A stretch of DNA of 40,004 bases from Caulobacter sp. (lineage in GTDB: Bacteria > Pseudomonadota > Alphaproteobacteria > Caulobacterales > Caulobacteraceae), in NCBI GenBank assembly GCA_028291265.1, contig JAQGIK010000124.1, positions 1 through 40,004 of the forward strand. Reading direction: 5' to 3'. Below the pieces are notes generated by a model. It made no database searches. It was not told the DNA's origin and saw only the letters and a program-made list of their open reading frames with translations. The position numbers were made by a program, and so were the translations under genes. The stretch's first letter is position 1, and each line of letters starts with the position of its first letter. Of the stretch, positions 7,787 to 18,316 are shown piece after piece.

Positions 7787-8305
7787 ATGACCATCACCAT
7801 CCGCGCCTGCGAGCCGGGCGACGCGGCGCGTCTGGCGATCATCGGCCAGGCGACCTTTCTGCAGACCTATGCCGGGATCGTCGATGGCGGCGACATCCTG
7901 CTGCACGGCAGCAAGACCCATGGCGAGGCGGCTTACGCGGCGCTGCTGGCCGACCCGCAGGTGGACCTGTTCCTGGCCACCCTGCCGCCGGGCGAGGCGC
8001 CGGTGGGGTTCGCCATGCTGTCGCCGCCGGACCTGCCGGTGGAGACGGGCCCAGGCGACCTGGAGCTTCGCCGGATCTACGCGCTGCACCGGTTTCATGG
8101 CGAGGGCCTGGGCCCCCGGCTGATGGCCGCGGTGCTGGAGCGGGCCCGGGCGCGGGGGGCGCGGCGGTTGTTGCTGGGCGCCTATGGCGAGAACCACCGG
8201 GCCATCGCCTTCTACGCCAAGCACGGCTTTACGCAGGTCGGCACACGGGTCTTCCACGTCGGCGAAAACTTCTACGACGATGTGGTGCTGGCGGCGGAAT
8301 TGTAG
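7787..8305 (+). CDS. GNAT-family N-acetyltransferase
   Basis: 172 residues, a typical single GNAT domain. It begins ITIRACEPGDAARL (β1-α1). The acetyl-CoA-binding motif A is LRRIYALHRFHGEGLGPRLM, with the R/Q-x-x-G-x-G/A-type turn represented by HGEGLG. Motif B is NHRAIAFYAKHGFTQVGTR. The family transfers acetyl groups from acetyl-CoA to amines of small molecules or proteins; the substrate is not predictable. The start is ATG behind a good AGGAGG ribosome-binding site (TCAGGAGGGGCC). It is divergent from the hybrid kinase and lies 121 bases upstream of the RTX gene on the same strand. Confidence 0.93.
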   Translation: MTITIRACEPGDAARLAIIGQATFLQTYAGIVDGGDILLHGSKTHGEAAYAALLADPQVDLFLATLPPGEAPVGFAMLSPPDLPVETGPGDLELRRIYALHRFHGEGLGPRLMAAVLERARARGARRLLLGAYGENHRAIAFYAKHGFTQVGTRVFHVGENFYDDVVLAAEL

Positions 8306-8426
8306 GGCGCCCGGCGCTGAACAGCATACCGCAAATGGGGATTACCCACGTTGGGGAGCGGGCCTAGCGTCCGCCCTCAGGGTTCAGCGTCTTCATCGCG
8401 AAGATTCTCCGCCTGGAGGCTTGGCG

Positions 8427-10937
8427 ATGACGATCTCGATCACCGAAACCGGCGACAATGGCGCGGCCGGCCCCGCCGGTCCCAACCAGCCCTTCAACAG
8501 CTTCGGCGAGGGGGCCGACGGCGGCGCCGGCGTCGCTGGCGAAAGCGTCACCTACACCGAGAGCGGCACGACCTACAGCGAGACCCTCGATGTCCGCTAC
8601 ACGGCCGGCACGGGCGGCTATGGCGGCGCTGGGGGCAACACCGGGGACCAGCCGGACTTCACGGCCGCCAACGGCGGCGACGGCGGTGATGCCGGCGACG
8701 GCGGCTCGGCGAGCGTCGCGGTTGACCACATCACCAGCAACTCGGGCATATCGGTGCAGGCGCACGGTGCACGGGGCGGACAGGGCGGGGCCGGGGCGGG
8801 CGGCAGCTACTTCAGCTCCAACGGCGGTCGTCCGGGCGGCAGCGGCGGGCATGGCGGCGATGGCGGCGACAGCGGCTTCGGCTCGGCCAGCATCGCCCAG
8901 TCGCAGATCTTGATGAACGGAACCGGGGCCGGATTGAGCGCCCAGGCCTTTGGCAGCGAGGGCAACACCGCCGGCTTCGGAGGCGACGGCGGGTCCGGCG
9001 ATCCCCCCGGCGCCGGCGCCCCTGGCGGCGCCTCCGGCGATGGCGGCGACGCCTTCGCCCTGATCGACGGCAACCAGGTGACGCTGGTCGGCGGCAGCAC
9101 GATCACCCTTGAGGCCCTTGCCCAGGGCGGCCGGGGTGGAAGCGGCTCCTACGGCGGTCTCGGCGGGCCCTACAACCCCGGAGTCGGCCGCGGCCCCACC
9201 TTCGACGGCCTGCCGGGCGGGGGCGGCGGCGGCGCCTCGGCCCGGATCGTCAACAACGTCATCACCGGTTCGGACGAGGCCAACATGGTCTCGCTGATCG
9301 TCAACGCCCGCGGCGGAGCGGCCGGCAACGGCGCCCAGATGCGCGACATCGTCCACAATGCTCCCAATGGCCCGCTGGGGACCGTGCTGGCCGAGGTGAG
9401 CGGCAACACCATCGACCTCGGCGACGGAAACGACACGCTCTATATCCAGATCGAGTATTCCGACAACGGAACCGCGCTGATCTCCGGCAACAGCTTCGAA
9501 GGCGGCGACGGGACCGACACCCTGTCCCTGTTCGGTCGCCAATGGGGCGAGTTCGCCTCGCCGATCGGCATCACCTTCGATTACGCCGGCAACAACATCA
9601 CTGGCTTCGAACGCGTCGTCGGCACCGGCGGCGCGGACACCATCACCAGCGGCGACGGCGACGAGACCATCGAAGGCGGCAACGGCGCCGACATGCTGCG
9701 CGGCCTTGGCGGGGCCGACAATCTCAAGGGCGGCGCGGACAACGACATTCTCGAAGGCGGGGCCGGCAATGACATCCTCGACGGCGGGACGGGCGAGGAC
9801 CGGGCCATCTTCAGCGGCGCCTATGGCGACTACACGGTCAATCTGGCGGCCGGCGGCTCGGGCACGGTTGGCGGCGAGGGCAGCGACACCCTGTTCAACA
9901 TGGAGTTCGTCCAGTTCGCTGACCGCCTGCTGACCTTCGCCATGGGCGGGGCGGCGGCCGACAGCTTCACCGGCGGCGCCTCGGACGACAACTACGCGGG
10001 CGAGGGCGGCAAGGACGTGCTCGACGGCGGGGCCGGGGCCGACACCCTCGACGGCGGCGACGCCAACGACACCCTGTACGGCGGCGACGGCACGGACACC
10101 CTGCTCGGCGGGGTCGGCAACGACTGGCTGCAGGGCGACGCCGGCGACGATGTGCTGACGGCCGGCGACGGGGCCGACAAGCTGTTCGGCGGCGATGGGA
10201 CCGACGGCCTGACCGGCGGGGCGGGGGCCGACCGCATGGACGGCGGCGTCGGCAATGACATTCTGACCGGCGGCGCGGAGAACGACTACATCGACGGCGG
10301 GGCCGGCGCGGACGCCATGACCGGCGGGCTGGGCAACGACGTCTTCCTCGTCGACGACGCCGGCGACACCACCCTCGAGGCCGCCGACGAGGGCTTCGAC
10401 ATCGTCCGCACCGCCCTGGATGGCTGGGTGCTGGCGTCGAACATCGAGGGCCTGGAACTGCAGGGCAGCGCCGACCTGACCGGGATCGGCAACGGCGGCG
10501 CCAATAACCTGCAGGGCAACGCCGGGGCCAACATCCTGAGCGGCCTGGCCGGCGTCGACACCATCAACGGCAATGACGGGGCCGATACCATCAGGGGCGG
10601 GGCGGGCAACGACCTGCTGCGCGGCGGCATCGGGGCCGACATCTTCGTGGTCGGGGCCGACAGCCTTGGCGGGCCGGCTCTGGAGACCGACCAGATTTAC
10701 GACTTCTCCGTCGAGGACCGCATTTATCTGGCCGACATCGACGCCATCGCCGGGGGGGCCGACAACGCCTTCGCCTATGTCGGGACGACCTTCGGCAAGC
10801 ATGCCGGCGAGATGACCCTGACCTTCGCGGCCGGGGTCACCACCCTGCGGCTGGACGTCAATGGCGACGGCAAGGCCGACTACCAGATGAAGATCAACGG
10901 CGATGTCACCGGCGAAAGCGGCGACTGGGCCCTCTAG
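8427..10937 (+). CDS. RTX (hemolysin-type calcium-binding) protein with glycine-rich N-terminal half
   Basis: 836 residues with no cysteine. There is no Sec signal peptide, as is normal for type I secretion substrates. Residues about 80-305 are glycine-rich and built of about four modules near residues 82, 139, 200 and 263, each a GGxGGxGG run followed by short β-strand-like stretches such as SASVAVDHI, SASIAQSQI, AFALIDGNQV and ASARIVNNVI. RTX nonapeptides (GGxGxDxLx) form blocks at about 399-458 (GGNGADMLRGLGGADNLKGG), 527-651 and 688-741; they bind calcium outside the cell as parallel β-rolls. The C-terminus (FSVEDRIYLADIDAI, LDVNGDGKADYQMKI) resembles the serralysin C-terminal domain that carries the secretion signal. 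No protease motif was seen. The start is ATG 8427, eight bases after GGAGG. No ABC exporter or membrane-fusion gene is in the window. It probably is a secreted or surface protein. Confidence 0.9.
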   Translation: MTISITETGDNGAAGPAGPNQPFNSFGEGADGGAGVAGESVTYTESGTTYSETLDVRYTAGTGGYGGAGGNTGDQPDFTAANGGDGGDAGDGGSASVAVDHITSNSGISVQAHGARGGQGGAGAGGSYFSSNGGRPGGSGGHGGDGGDSGFGSASIAQSQILMNGTGAGLSAQAFGSEGNTAGFGGDGGSGDPPGAGAPGGASGDGGDAFALIDGNQVTLVGGSTITLEALAQGGRGGSGSYGGLGGPYNPGVGRGPTFDGLPGGGGGGASARIVNNVITGSDEANMVSLIVNARGGAAGNGAQMRDIVHNAPNGPLGTVLAEVSGNTIDLGDGNDTLYIQIEYSDNGTALISGNSFEGGDGTDTLSLFGRQWGEFASPIGITFDYAGNNITGFERVVGTGGADTITSGDGDETIEGGNGADMLRGLGGADNLKGGADNDILEGGAGNDILDGGTGEDRAIFSGAYGDYTVNLAAGGSGTVGGEGSDTLFNMEFVQFADRLLTFAMGGAAADSFTGGASDDNYAGEGGKDVLDGGAGADTLDGGDANDTLYGGDGTDTLLGGVGNDWLQGDAGDDVLTAGDGADKLFGGDGTDGLTGGAGADRMDGGVGNDILTGGAENDYIDGGAGADAMTGGLGNDVFLVDDAGDTTLEAADEGFDIVRTALDGWVLASNIEGLELQGSADLTGIGNGGANNLQGNAGANILSGLAGVDTINGNDGADTIRGGAGNDLLRGGIGADIFVVGADSLGGPALETDQIYDFSVEDRIYLADIDAIAGGADNAFAYVGTTFGKHAGEMTLTFAAGVTTLRLDVNGDGKADYQMKINGDVTGESGDWAL

Positions 10938-11599
10938 TCGGCGAAGACGTAGGGGCCGCCCTTTTCGAGGGCGGTCCGGTAGGCCGGCCGGGCGTGGATG
11001 GTCTCCAGGAACTTGGCGATGCGGGGCCGGCCGGCTTTGACGTCGCCGCGTTGGGCGCCGGCTTCCAGCGGGAAGCTCATCATGATGTCGGCGGCGCTGA
11101 ACTCCTGGCCGGCGAACCAGGGGACCTGGGCCAGGACGCTTTCCCAGTAGTCGAAGTGGGTCTGCAGCTGCGGATCGACGAAGCTTTTCAACGCTTGACC
11201 CGCGATGCCTTTGACGAAGGGCTTCATCAGGGCCGGGGCCCGGGCCGGCAGGCTCATGAAGATCAGCTTGAGCAGCAGTGGCGGCATGGCCGAGCCCTCG
11301 GCGTAGTGCAGCCAGTAGGTCCAGGCCAGGCGCTCGGGGGTCCCGGTCGCGGGCTTGAGCTTGCCGCCGGCCTTTTCGCACAGGTACTCGACGATGGCCC
11401 CGGTCTCGGCCAGCACATAGTCGCCGTCGGTTACCACCGGAGACTTGCCGAGCGGGTGCACGGCCTTTAGCGAGGGCGGCGCCAGCATCGTTTTCGGATC
11501 GCGCTGATGGTGGGCGATCTCGTAGGGCAGGCCGAGTTCCTCCAGCAGCCACAGCACGCGCTGGGAGCGGGAGTTGTTGAGGTGGTGGACGATCAGCAT
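10934..11599 (-). CDS. Glutathione S-transferase family protein
   Basis: 221 residues. The N-terminal thioredoxin-like domain begins MLIVHHLNNSRSQRVLWLLE, with the catalytic-region Ser in NNSRSQR, and contains the cis-Pro segment HPLGKSPVV and the glutathione-contacting ETGAIVEYL. The α-helical C-terminal domain has WFAGQEFSAADIMMSFPLEA, the N-capping box of GSTs. It would conjugate glutathione to, or reduce, an electrophilic or peroxide substrate in the cytoplasm; the substrate is unknown. ATG start with AGGAAAG upstream. It is convergent with the RTX gene, and the two stop codons overlap in a CTAG at 10934-10937. Confidence 0.93.
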   Translation of the reverse strand: MLIVHHLNNSRSQRVLWLLEELGLPYEIAHHQRDPKTMLAPPSLKAVHPLGKSPVVTDGDYVLAETGAIVEYLCEKAGGKLKPATGTPERLAWTYWLHYAEGSAMPPLLLKLIFMSLPARAPALMKPFVKGIAGQALKSFVDPQLQTHFDYWESVLAQVPWFAGQEFSAADIMMSFPLEAGAQRGDVKAGRPRIAKFLETIHARPAYRTALEKGGPYVFAD

Positions 11600-11657
11600 G
11601 GCGGCTTTCCTGTGTCCTCGCCAAGCTAAGGCGCGGGGCCGGCAAGTCCAGCCGGGT

Positions 11658-12008
11658 TCAGCCGGTCATCTGGGCGGGGTCGTAGTAGAACCGCTCCTCG
11701 ACGATGCGGTCGCCCTCCCAGCGCTGCCAGGCGATTTCGTCGAGCGTCCGGCCGCCGCCCATCTCGAACACCCAGCGGATGGCGACATGGTCGCCGGTGT
11801 GGGCGGTGATCGAGCCTTTGCGGGTGGCGATGGCTCCGCGCGCCAGGGCCGCCTCCTCCTTGGCGATCAGGGCGGCGCGGCCGACCGTGGTGCGGCCGAG
11901 GTTCTCCTGGCCGGTGGCGTGCTCGGCGTAGAACTGCTCGATGGCGTGGACGTAGTCGCCGGCCTCGACCATGGCGACGAAGGCGGCGAGGCGGGCGGGG
12001 GACGGCAT
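11658..12008 (-). CDS. SnoaL-like (NTF2-superfamily) protein
   Basis: 116 residues, the size of a single NTF2-like domain. FVAMVEAGDYVHAIEQFYAE forms the opening helices, TVGRAALIAKEEAAL is the 'G-R-x-A-I' segment, and the β-sheet includes HVAIRWVFEM, DEIAWQRWEGDRIVEERFYY. The W-x-G-x-K/R-I-x-x-E-R-F-x-Y ending is characteristic of SnoaL-like proteins. Members range from isomerases and hydrolases to binding proteins, so no reaction is assigned. It is probably a small soluble cytoplasmic protein. It lies between the GST and carB on the same strand; the hairpin at 12068 separates it from carB. Confidence 0.88.
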   Translation of the reverse strand: MPSPARLAAFVAMVEAGDYVHAIEQFYAEHATGQENLGRTTVGRAALIAKEEAALARGAIATRKGSITAHTGDHVAIRWVFEMGGGRTLDEIAWQRWEGDRIVEERFYYDPAQMTG

Positions 12009-12067
12009 GGGGGAAGTCTCTGTCAGTTGCGGCGCCAGCCTAGCGGTGAGGGCCCGCCATACAACAT

Positions 12068-12094
12068 CCCTTCTCCCGCTTGTCGGGAGAAGGG
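12068..12094 (-). terminator. carB terminator hairpin
   Basis: CCCTTCTCCCG (12068-12078) and CGGGAGAAGGG (12084-12094) form a perfect 11-bp stem with a 5-base loop, 14 bases past the carB stop on the reverse strand. A similar CCTTCTCCC hairpin is, from memory, frequent between alphaproteobacterial genes, so it may also be a dispersed element used as terminator. Confidence 0.65.
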
Positions 12095-12107
12095 CGCTCC
12101 GCTTTCG

Positions 12108-15398
<3,291 letters not shown>

Positions 15399-15424
15399 TG
15401 CGGTTCTTTTTTCGTCCAGTCGCG

Positions 15425-15464
15425 CACAGGGGCGGTCGCGCCAGCGCGCGCCCGTCCCCCTGTG
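15425..15464 (-). promoter_or_regulatory. long GC-rich hairpin in the carB leader region
   Basis: CACAGGGG (15425-15432) pairs with CCCCTGTG (15457-15464), and the interior GCGGTCGCGC/GCGCGCGCC can pair further. On the reverse strand it ends 26 bases before the carB ATG. An attenuator or upstream terminator role is possible. The T-rich GTTTCTTATT follows it only on the forward strand, where no gene ends. Confidence 0.4.
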
Positions 15465-15569
15465 GTTTCTTATTCAGGCTAAGGCGCCCGTTTAGAGAGG
15501 GGAGGGGGGGAGGGCAAGCGTTGATCCGCCCCCGGTCATCCCGCACAAAGGCGTCAGGGAGACACCACC

Positions 15570-15983
15570 ATGAAAACCGCCGCCTTCGCCGCCGTCCTGA
15601 CCCTTTGCTTGGCCCTGCCGGCCGTGGCCCAGGCCCCCGAGGCGCATGTGCTGGGGACCTACACCACGACCAACACCGGCCAGGCGATTCTCGTGGCCCA
15701 GGCCCCGCTGACCCTGACCGTCAGCCGCGTGACCATTGCGGCCGGGACCAGCCTGCCGGTCCACAAGCACCCGTTCCAGCGCTACGCCTACGTCGAGTCC
15801 GGCAGCATCGTGGTCCGCAACCTCGACACCGGCACGGCCGTCGAGTTCAAGCCCGGCGCCACCATCGTCGAGGCCCGCGACCAGTGGCACACAGGCACGG
15901 CGCTGGGCAGCCAGCCGGTGGTCCTGCTGGTCATCGACCAGACACCGGAGGGCAAGGCCAACACGGTGCGCAAGGAGCCGTGA
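15570..15983 (+). CDS. Secreted cupin-domain protein
   Basis: 137 residues. A Sec signal peptide (MKTAAFAAVLTLCLALPAVAQA) predicts cleavage after AQA, so the mature protein is periplasmic. The remainder is one cupin-2 barrel: motif 1 is VHKHPFQRYAYVESGSI, with two His and Tyr/Glu in place of the usual third His and Glu, and motif 2 is PGATIVEARDQWHTGTAL. A metal site is possible, but its ligands differ slightly from the standard pattern. AGGGAG precedes the ATG by a short gap. It overlaps the next gene by 4 bases (GTGA), so they are co-transcribed. No reaction can be assigned; small periplasmic cupins of this kind are mostly uncharacterised. Confidence 0.88.
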   Translation: MKTAAFAAVLTLCLALPAVAQAPEAHVLGTYTTTNTGQAILVAQAPLTLTVSRVTIAAGTSLPVHKHPFQRYAYVESGSIVVRNLDTGTAVEFKPGATIVEARDQWHTGTALGSQPVVLLVIDQTPEGKANTVRKEP

Positions 15984-16384
15984 CCGGACGGCCGCAGCCC
16001 AAGCCTGACATCGTCTCTGCCCTGCGCGCCATCTGCCTGGGCCTTCCCGAGGCGCATGAGGAGCCGGCCTGGACCGGGACCCGCTGGCGCATCGGCAAGC
16101 AGACCTTCGCCCATGTCGTCCGCATCGAGGACGGCTGGCCGCCGGCCTACGCCAGCGCGGCCGGATTGCCCGGCCCGCTGACCGTGCTGACCTTCCGCTC
16201 GACCATCGCCGGCTTCGATCCGCTGCATTACGCGCAGGCCCCCTTCTTCCGGCCGCCCTGGTTCGCCGATATCGTCGGCCTGCGCCTGGACGCCGCCACC
16301 GACTGGGACGAGGTCGCCGGCCTCATCGCGGCCAGCTATCGGGCGCTGGTCCCGCAGAAACTCGTCGCGAGGCTGAAGCCATGA
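15980..16384 (+). CDS. MmcQ/YjbR-family protein
   Basis: 134 residues from a GTG start that overlaps the cupin stop (GTGA at 15980-15983). AAGGAG lies immediately upstream. It contains the family pattern: LRAICLGLPEAHEEPAWTGT near the N-terminus, then WRIGKQTFAHVV, a PPWFADIVGLRLD segment and DWDEVAGLIAASYRALVPQKL at the end. The fold (CyaY-like) has been called DNA-binding, but the role in the cell is not established. No signal peptide. Its stop overlaps the next ATG by 4 bases, making the middle gene of a three-gene operon. Confidence 0.88.
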   Translation: MTGRPQPKPDIVSALRAICLGLPEAHEEPAWTGTRWRIGKQTFAHVVRIEDGWPPAYASAAGLPGPLTVLTFRSTIAGFDPLHYAQAPFFRPPWFADIVGLRLDAATDWDEVAGLIAASYRALVPQKLVARLKP

Positions 16385-16776
16385 TCACCCGCCGCCGGCT
16401 CCTCATCGCGACGGCCGCCCTGCCGCTGGCCGGCTGTTCGCGCGGCGTCGACATCCTGGTCGAGGGACCGCCGTCGGCGCCGCTGTTCCGGTTCAGGACC
16501 GCCGGCCTGTTCGGCGGCAAGGCGCTGGCTTTCCCGGGCTCTCTGACGGTCGGCGAGACCGGGGGCCGGGAGGTCTGGCGGATCTACGCCACCCGCCTCG
16601 GCCCGCTCCCGGACGTCACGACCGTCCGCTACGGCCAGACGCCGCCCGGCGCGACGCAAAAGGCGCCGCCGGAGCCGCTGCGTCCGGGCGTCGGCTACAT
16701 CGTCGAGGCCAGCGGCCAGGGCTACCTCGGCGCCGGCGCCTTTCGCATCGAGGCCGGCAGGCTTCTGGCAGGCTAG
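16381..16776 (+). CDS. Small lipoprotein of unknown function
   Basis: 131 residues, last of the cupin-MmcQ operon (ATGA overlap with the preceding stop). The N-terminus MITRRRLLIATAALPLAGCS combines an arginine-rich n-region, a short hydrophobic core and the lipobox LAGC, so it is predicted to be lipidated at Cys19 and anchored facing the periplasm. The RRR motif hints at Tat export without the full Tat consensus. The mature part (FRTAGLFGGKALAFPG, EVWRIYATRLGPLPDVTTV) has β-rich character; no family was recognised. Its stop shares a CTAG with the convergent membrane protein gene. Confidence 0.8.
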   Translation: MITRRRLLIATAALPLAGCSRGVDILVEGPPSAPLFRFRTAGLFGGKALAFPGSLTVGETGGREVWRIYATRLGPLPDVTTVRYGQTPPGATQKAPPEPLRPGVGYIVEASGQGYLGAGAFRIEAGRLLAG

Positions 16777-17441
16777 GGCGGCGCCGCCGCCCACCGCCTG
16801 CTGAGCCGCACCCGCAGCATCCAGAAGACCAGCGCCGCGAAGACCAGCAGCGGCGGCAGGTACAGCAGCGGCGAGCCGCGCCAGTCCTGCGGCATCATCT
16901 TCTGCTGGCCGAGGAAGAAGGACAGGGCCGCGATCAGCAGGGCGGTGGTCATCCGCCACAGGTGGCGGGCGATGCGCCGCGGCCCGGCGATGCCGCCCCG
17001 GCGGACCAGCCGCCCGTCGCACCAGGCGGCCAGGGCGGCGACGAGCGCGAAGCCCAGCACCGGCTGCGGCGGCAGGCCGTCCAGCCGCCCCGTCGGGCTG
17101 ATCAGGGCGGCGACGCTGACGCCCACCGCCCCCAGCGCGATCAGCGTCGCGGCGACGGCCGCCCCGACCTCGAACCGGCCGGCCGCGTTCTCGGGCCGGC
17201 GCACCGTCATCCAGGCGGTGGCCACCAGGTAGAAGGTCAGGCTGCCGGCGACGATGGTGATCCGCGAGGGGATGAAGATCGCCATCACCGCCCCGAACCC
17301 CGACATCGTCAGCATGCCGACGAAGAAGGCCGTGCCCAGCATCCGGTGCCACCGCTCGCCCTTGGCCACGGCCAGGGCCCCGAAACCGCCGACCAGCCCG
17401 GCCGTGCCGCCGGCGATATGGATCATCATCGCCAGGGTCAT
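16773..17441 (-). CDS. DUF2306-like multi-pass membrane protein
   Basis: 222 residues with about seven hydrophobic segments. The opening MIHIAGGTAGLVGGFGALAV followed by KGERWHRMLGTAFFVGMLTM matches the pattern 'membrane helix, K-G-x-x-x-H-R, helix' that also occurs in its upstream neighbour (RWPRFHRWNGRVFL), so both look like members of one DUF2306/YozB-like group. The His residues could bind haem or metal, but that is inference. The ATG overlaps the preceding gene's TGA by 4 bases (ATGA at 17438-17441), so the two are co-transcribed. It is convergent with the lipoprotein gene. Confidence 0.82.
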   Translation of the reverse strand: MTLAMMIHIAGGTAGLVGGFGALAVAKGERWHRMLGTAFFVGMLTMSGFGAVMAIFIPSRITIVAGSLTFYLVATAWMTVRRPENAAGRFEVGAAVAATLIALGAVGVSVAALISPTGRLDGLPPQPVLGFALVAALAAWCDGRLVRRGGIAGPRRIARHLWRMTTALLIAALSFFLGQQKMMPQDWRGSPLLYLPPLLVFAALVFWMLRVRLSRRWAAAPP

Positions 17442-18265
17442 ATCGTCCCGCCATTGGCGATGCTGATCGAGACGAAACCGAAGATCACCGCCCCGACGGC
17501 CATCAGCAGGGTGAAGACCCCCAGCACCCAGGCCGCCGTCAGCTTGACCGCGCCGCCGCCGCCGGCCCTGGCCCGCAGGTAGAGCTCCAGCACGGCCAGC
17601 GGCACGAGATAGCAGCCGAAGGTCCAGACCAGGAAGGCCGTACCATTGACCCCCTTCAGCCCGATCCCGCGGCTGAACATCATCCAGACCACGAACCCGA
17701 CCCGCATGAACCACTGGGCGTTCGACACCAGATAGAGCCGCAGCGCCCAGCGCCGATGGGTGACGAAATTCCGGCCGCGCGCGGTTCGGTAGGCGAGGGC
17801 CGCGAAGGCCAGGATCAGCACGGCGTTGCCGGTGATCGCCCAATTTGAGATCTTCTCCGGCTCCGGGGCGCGCAGCCAGATCAGGCCGAGCCCGGTCAGG
17901 CTGAGCACGACGGCGGTGGTCAGGAACACCCGCCCGTTCCAGCGGTGGAACCTCGGCCAGCGGGCCCGGACCTGCGGCATGATCTGCAGCGCCCCGCCAA
18001 AGGCGATCACCCCGGCCAGCAGGGCGTGGCCGCCGAAGGTCAGGTTGCCGGCCAGATCGCCCGGCCGGTAGGCGTTGTGCAGCATCCTGTTGCGGGTCCA
18101 GGCCTCGAAGTCGCCGCTGAGGGTCGAGGGGCCGTAGAAGCCGGCGATGTAGACCAGGAACAGCCACTGGCCGACCAGGGCGACGGCCAGCCAGACCCCG
18201 GCGGTCCGGACCAGCAGCTGATCGGGGGTAAGACGCGGACGCGGAACAGGCACGGCAAGGGTCAA
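17438..18265 (-). CDS. DUF2306-domain membrane protein
   Basis: 275 residues, about eight membrane segments. The DUF2306 core is visible: GGHALLAGVIAFGGALQIMP, RARWPRFHRWNGRVFLTTAV, then THRRWALRLYLVSNAQWFMR. His/Arg pairs in HRWNGR and THRRW are the conserved polar features; the biochemical role of the family is unknown. The start chosen is TTG at 18265, because AGAGGA lies nine bases upstream; a GTG four codons later is less well placed. It is divergent from the AraC-type regulator, with 51 bases between the starts, so that regulator is a reasonable candidate for controlling this two-gene operon. Confidence 0.85.
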   Translation of the reverse strand: MTLAVPVPRPRLTPDQLLVRTAGVWLAVALVGQWLFLVYIAGFYGPSTLSGDFEAWTRNRMLHNAYRPGDLAGNLTFGGHALLAGVIAFGGALQIMPQVRARWPRFHRWNGRVFLTTAVVLSLTGLGLIWLRAPEPEKISNWAITGNAVLILAFAALAYRTARGRNFVTHRRWALRLYLVSNAQWFMRVGFVVWMMFSRGIGLKGVNGTAFLVWTFGCYLVPLAVLELYLRARAGGGGAVKLTAAWVLGVFTLLMAVGAVIFGFVSISIANGGTI

Positions 18266-18316
18266 GGCTATGGTCCTCTACTCCCCGTGAGGCTATCCAT
18301 CGGGCCGGACTTGGAC

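Noticed and set aside
8364..11645. A 1,093-residue reverse-strand open frame opposite the RTX gene
   Set aside because: It has valine/alanine/glycine-rich low-complexity translation without a family match, while the forward frame has clear RTX repeats.
12068..12094. Attachment site or inverted repeat of an insertion sequence
   Set aside because: There is no transposase or target duplication nearby; position after carB fits a terminator or dispersed hairpin.
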